Positions 28,676 through 31,432 of a stretch of DNA of 31,432 nt are shown here, piece after piece. This stretch comes from a virus. The stretch is taken from positions 1 to 31,432 of the IMG/VR virus record IMGVR_UViG_3300005253_000180. One strand, 5' to 3'. The notes under the pieces are model-generated. The model was not told the DNA's origin, made no database searches, and was given only the letters and a program-made list of their open reading frames with translations. How positions within the stretch are numbered: position 1 is the stretch's first letter; each line of letters starts with the position of its first letter. The position numbers and the translations under genes are program-made.

Positions 28676-29605
28676 ATGAAACGACTTACTACTGAACAAT
28701 ACTTAAAAAGAGCAACTAAAAAATTTGGAAACATGTTTGACTACTCATTGGTTGAATATGTCAATGCTCATACGAAGATTTCTATAAAATGTAATAAACA
28801 CAATCATCTGTTTTCTGTCAGAGCATGTCGGCATTTGGATTCGAACACAGGGCGTTGTCCGAAATGTCGTGCTGAAGCTGTATCCAAAGCAAAGCTTATT
28901 AATCAAGAAGACTGGATTGCTAGAGCAATTAAAATCCACGGAAATACATACGATTATAGTAGAGTAAAGTATATTGGTAATGATGCCAAAGTAGAAATTA
29001 TCTGTTCTAAACATGGATCATTTTGGCAAATAGCTAACAACCATCTTCGTGGCGCTACCTGTTTCAAGTGCAGCAAAGAAGAATATGGTAAAAACAAGAG
29101 ATTAACGACATCAGAATTTATTCAAAAATCCATTACTACGCATGGAGATAAGTATGATTATTCAAAATCTGTATATACAATGGCTAATGATAAAATAGAA
29201 ATTATCTGCCCAGAACATGGATCGTTTTGGCAAAATGCATTTTCACACTACAACGAAGGTTGTGGATGTTTAGAGTGTTCATTTGGAAATTCATCCAAAG
29301 CAGAAAAAGAATGGCTTGATTCTCTTGCTATTCCAAAAGAATTAAGACACACAAGAATAGTTTTCTCTGATGATACTTATATATTTACAGACGCTTATAA
29401 TCCAAAAACAAACACGATATATGAATTTTGGGGTGATTATTGGCACGGAAATCCAGAAAAATTTAATTTAGACGATATTAATAAGCATACTAAACGCACA
29501 TTTAGAGAGCATTATGAACATACATTAAATAAAGCTCAAAAAATAAAAGAAAATGGCTATAATCTAATCGATATATGGGAAAATGATTGGATTAACGAAT
29601 CGTAG
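28676..29605 (+). CDS. Free-standing homing endonuclease with three zinc-ribbon repeats
   Basis: 309 residues. Three repeats of about 60 residues (1-63, 74-132, 141-200), each with a helix, FG.MFDYS or HG..YDYS, I.C..HG.F.Q, H, and C..C, form DUF723-like zinc-ribbon DNA-binding units. The C-terminal domain (205-309) has YEFWGDYWHGNPEKF and NLIDIWENDW, matching the Vsr/EDxHD-like nuclease fold of phage homing endonucleases. It lies on the strand opposite its neighbours beside a tRNA, as mobile endonuclease genes often do. No Shine-Dalgarno precedes the ATG, so expression may be low. The 3' end overlaps the convergent gene by 14 bases. Confidence 0.85.
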   Translation: MKRLTTEQYLKRATKKFGNMFDYSLVEYVNAHTKISIKCNKHNHLFSVRACRHLDSNTGRCPKCRAEAVSKAKLINQEDWIARAIKIHGNTYDYSRVKYIGNDAKVEIICSKHGSFWQIANNHLRGATCFKCSKEEYGKNKRLTTSEFIQKSITTHGDKYDYSKSVYTMANDKIEIICPEHGSFWQNAFSHYNEGCGCLECSFGNSSKAEKEWLDSLAIPKELRHTRIVFSDDTYIFTDAYNPKTNTIYEFWGDYWHGNPEKFNLDDINKHTKRTFREHYEHTLNKAQKIKENGYNLIDIWENDWINES

Positions 29606-30065
29606 AATCGTCGATTCCAGCGATCCGTAATTTTACAATATGACCTACCTGCCATCCTTTTTGATCCAAACTTGTCGTTACCCCAATAAATTGATCACGT
29701 ATCAGCATAAGACTATTAGTTGCTTGACTCCAGGCAACTACATCATCTTCACCATCGATATATTTTTCAATATCTCTAGCGATTAGTTCGGTATTATAAT
29801 GTTCTTTATATGTTTTGAAAAATACAGAACGAATTTTTTTTAATTCTGTATCCATATAGCGAAGAATGGCTTCAATTTCTTTTAATTGGGCATAACGATA
29901 TTCAAAATGTCCAGGAAGTCTGGCTGAGGCTTGCTCCAGACTTCCTTTAATAGCACATTCTTTTCTCGCTTCTTTTAATTCATCTTCAAAATACAGAATG
30001 GCTTCGTCCAAGCGTTCAACCTGTCCATGTGTCACAATTATTTTAAACCATTCATTCAAAATCAT
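29592..30065 (-). CDS. UvsY-like recombination mediator, tentative
   Basis: 157 residues from the ATG at 30065; earlier in-frame starts at 30083 (ATG) and 30086 (TTG) overlap the upstream gene more. The helical protein has AQLKEIEAILRYMDTELKKI, RDIEKYIDGEDDV and a C terminus KGWQVGHIVKLRIAG. The order (helix, Y.......RD.EKYI.GD..., long helix, ..K...I.H....R) resembles the marine T4-like UvsY pattern, and it sits two genes from uvsX. UvsY loads UvsX onto SSB-coated single-stranded DNA. The match is by eye; an unrelated helical phage protein is possible. Confidence 0.6.
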   Translation of the reverse strand: MILNEWFKIIVTHGQVERLDEAILYFEDELKEARKECAIKGSLEQASARLPGHFEYRYAQLKEIEAILRYMDTELKKIRSVFFKTYKEHYNTELIARDIEKYIDGEDDVVAWSQATNSLMLIRDQFIGVTTSLDQKGWQVGHIVKLRIAGIDDSTIR

Positions 30066-30279
30066 CTTCCTCGTAAAATTCATCAAGCTCTGGATGTAAA
30101 TCTATAAGAGCTTCGTCAACTATTTCTTCATGTCCATAAAACTTTTTGACATTATAACCCTGATCCTCTAGATAGCGCAAAATCCCCAAACACATGATTA
30201 CATGATCAGAGTCAGGAACAAATTCCTTCGTTACTTCTAGAAAATCAAAAAATAAATCTTCAAGATCTACTTTTGCCAT
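30052..30279 (-). CDS. Small acidic hypothetical protein between uvsX and the UvsY-like gene
   Basis: 75 residues, very acidic (LDEFYEEDDFE at the end), with DHVIMCLGILRYLEDQGYNV in the middle. It starts nine bases after uvsX and overlaps the next gene. Possibly an accessory factor in recombination by position. No family recognised. Confidence 0.7.
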   Translation of the reverse strand: MAKVDLEDLFFDFLEVTKEFVPDSDHVIMCLGILRYLEDQGYNVKKFYGHEEIVDEALIDLHPELDEFYEEDDFE

Positions 30280-30287
30280 GTTTTATT

Positions 30288-31364
30288 TTACTCCGTTTTG
30301 TCAGTCACTTCCTCATCCATTTTTCTACTTCTATCTTCTGCTTCAAGAATGTCTTCTCTTGAAATAGAATATGGATTTTCTTCCATAATTTGATCAAGAA
30401 GAGCAGTTGGAATGTTTTTTCGGAAGTATTTATGTTCTTGACTATTTTTATCGGTATAACGAAGCTTATTTCCGTCTTTTACCAATAAACCATCGGTTTC
30501 AAACATAGTAACCAATCCGGAATGCGGATCAATGCCCATAGACCATGGAATTTCAATAGTTGTTTTTTCAAATGGTTTATTGAATCTTGATTTATAAACC
30601 ATCGCTGTTGTTCTAACTCCATGAACGCCAGTTGAAGTGGCAACTTCATCTTCTGCGTGAACTTCTTTTAGTTTATATTTTCTAGTAGCAATAACGATAG
30701 ACGAAGCATATATAATTCCTGCTCCGCCAGTAATCTTTTGGTCGGGATTAAACATATCCATAGAATCGTATGTATGATTAGTCATTAAAAATCCTACATT
30801 CTTTTGCTCCACTAGATATACACAATTCTTCACGAATTTTTTTAGTTGTTTTGCCAATTGACCTTGGTCGCCTGGTGTTTTTCCCTTCATGAATTTTTCT
30901 TGGCCTGTTTCCGTTTCCAACATGCCTAACGAATCCATAACAACTAAGAATGTTCTTTCTGGATATTGTTCAGCTACTTCTTTAATAAATCTACTTACTA
31001 CTTGAGTACAATCAGAAACAGTAAAAACGGGTGCTCGAAGAAAGTTATCCTCAACATTGACACCCGCATTTATATACCATGTCTTATCGCCTGCTCCTTC
31101 GGAATCTAACAACAAAATAAAAGTGTCGTAATTTTGTTGTGCGTTTCTCATTACATTTGCTGCTAAGAGAGATTTTCCCGATCCTGATTCGCCAGCAAAC
31201 ATTGTCACCTTTCCTATAGGAACTCCATGATTATAATCACCACTTATAAGACGATTCAAAGCAAAGTTACCAGAATCTATCCATATTTTTGGATCGGAAA
31301 AACCAACAGGAATATTCAACTTGTTTAGTTGATTCAGAAATTTAGTCGTATTTACAGTCTTCAT
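30288..31364 (-). CDS. uvsX: UvsX, RecA-like recombinase
   Basis: 358 residues; T4 UvsX is 391. Walker A GESGSGKS (58-65) is preceded by GVPIGKVTMFA. Walker B is TFLVVMDSLGML. GQLAKQLKKFVKN and VGFLMTNHTYDSMDMFNPDQ follow, the L2-type region, then KITGGAGIIYASSIVIATRK, a RecA/UvsX hallmark. The tail is acidic (EAEDRSRKMDEEVTDK). It forms filaments on single-stranded DNA and drives strand exchange for recombination-dependent replication and repair. Ribosome-binding site GAGGAG. A terminator hairpin precedes it at 31387-31419. Confidence 0.95.
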   Translation of the reverse strand: MKTVNTTKFLNQLNKLNIPVGFSDPKIWIDSGNFALNRLISGDYNHGVPIGKVTMFAGESGSGKSLLAANVMRNAQQNYDTFILLLDSEGAGDKTWYINAGVNVEDNFLRAPVFTVSDCTQVVSRFIKEVAEQYPERTFLVVMDSLGMLETETGQEKFMKGKTPGDQGQLAKQLKKFVKNCVYLVEQKNVGFLMTNHTYDSMDMFNPDQKITGGAGIIYASSIVIATRKYKLKEVHAEDEVATSTGVHGVRTTAMVYKSRFNKPFEKTTIEIPWSMGIDPHSGLVTMFETDGLLVKDGNKLRYTDKNSQEHKYFRKNIPTALLDQIMEENPYSISREDILEAEDRSRKMDEEVTDKTE

Positions 31365-31386
31365 TTTTTACTCCTCTTTTAAGAAA

Positions 31387-31419
31387 AATATGGGGCACGC
31401 GCATGGCGCACCCCATATT
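31387..31419 (-). terminator. Strong terminator hairpin just upstream of uvsX
   Basis: Minus strand AATATGGGG..., five-base loop, ...CCCCATATT, a 14-base-pair stem with two G-U pairs, running into TTTCTT. It ends only 22 bases before the uvsX ATG, leaving no room for a promoter between. Confidence 0.75.
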
Positions 31420-31432
31420 CAAGTTTGTTATC

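Noticed and set aside
1-31432. Insertion sequence, integrase or attachment site
   Set aside because: No transposase or integrase motif and no terminal inverted repeats flanking a gene. The only mobile-type gene is the homing endonuclease.

Overview
The window looks like part of the genome of a T4-like marine myovirus. The evidence is a set of T4-type replication and recombination proteins recognisable from their motifs: UvsX recombinase, UvsW helicase, gp41-type replicative helicase, gp61-type primase, and weaker matches to UvsY and gp62. Around them are tail/virion proteins of the kind seen in marine phages, a cassette-like free-standing homing endonuclease, a phage-type tRNA, AT-rich DNA and very tight gene packing with many ATGA/TAATG overlaps. 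No photosynthesis genes are present and the tRNA-Cys looks proteobacterial, so I lean to a heterotrophic (possibly alphaproteobacterial) host rather than a cyanobacterium. That is inference.

Layout, left to right. Bases 1-6.6 kb (minus strand) are virion genes: two unknown proteins, two tandem seven-repeat RCC1 propellers directly downstream of a 673-residue fibre-like protein, a 346-base gene-free interval with terminators and a foldable region, and a probable virion protein. From 6.6 to 12.2 kb is a minus-strand gene block behind a T4-late-type promoter, containing a nucleotidyltransferase, a covalent ligase-like enzyme, a protein with a RuvA-domain-III-like segment and several small proteins. 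Several of these have N termini resembling T4 capsid-targeting peptides. From 12.3 to 14.8 kb are the gp41-type helicase and gp61-type primase behind a sigma70-type promoter. From 14.9 to 16.2 kb is a divergent late-promoter region with a virion protein and a small unknown gene.

From 16.2 to 21.0 kb is a fourteen-gene minus-strand operon behind one sigma70-type promoter. It starts with a gp62-like protein, passes through a zinc-finger protein and a 197-residue miniature of the bacterial DnaE palm/fingers, and ends in a tandem array of seven short paralogues (plus one divergent copy) sharing a C-terminal DAxAFKLRW signature. In several cases the codons for that signature also carry the ribosome-binding site or start codon of the next gene. 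From 21.1 to 23.6 kb is a plus-strand late operon: two MGRP-type virion proteins and two tandem 2OG-Fe(II)-oxygenase-like proteins. From 23.6 to 25.6 kb are UvsW and an unknown partner. From 25.6 to 28.1 kb is an envelope module: an ExbB/TolQ/MotA-like channel, an ExbD-like partner with a DUF2135-like outer domain, a two-helix membrane protein, and two further membrane or secreted small proteins. From 28.4 to 28.65 kb a sigma70-type promoter drives a candidate structured RNA and tRNA-Cys. From 28.7 to 31.4 kb are a homing endonuclease, a UvsY-like protein, a small acidic protein and UvsX.

Promoter types suggest timing. TTGAC(T)/TATAAT promoters precede replication, paralogue-array, RNA and ExbB-like genes (early or middle). 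AATAAATA/TATAAATA motifs precede virion genes and the ligase block (late).
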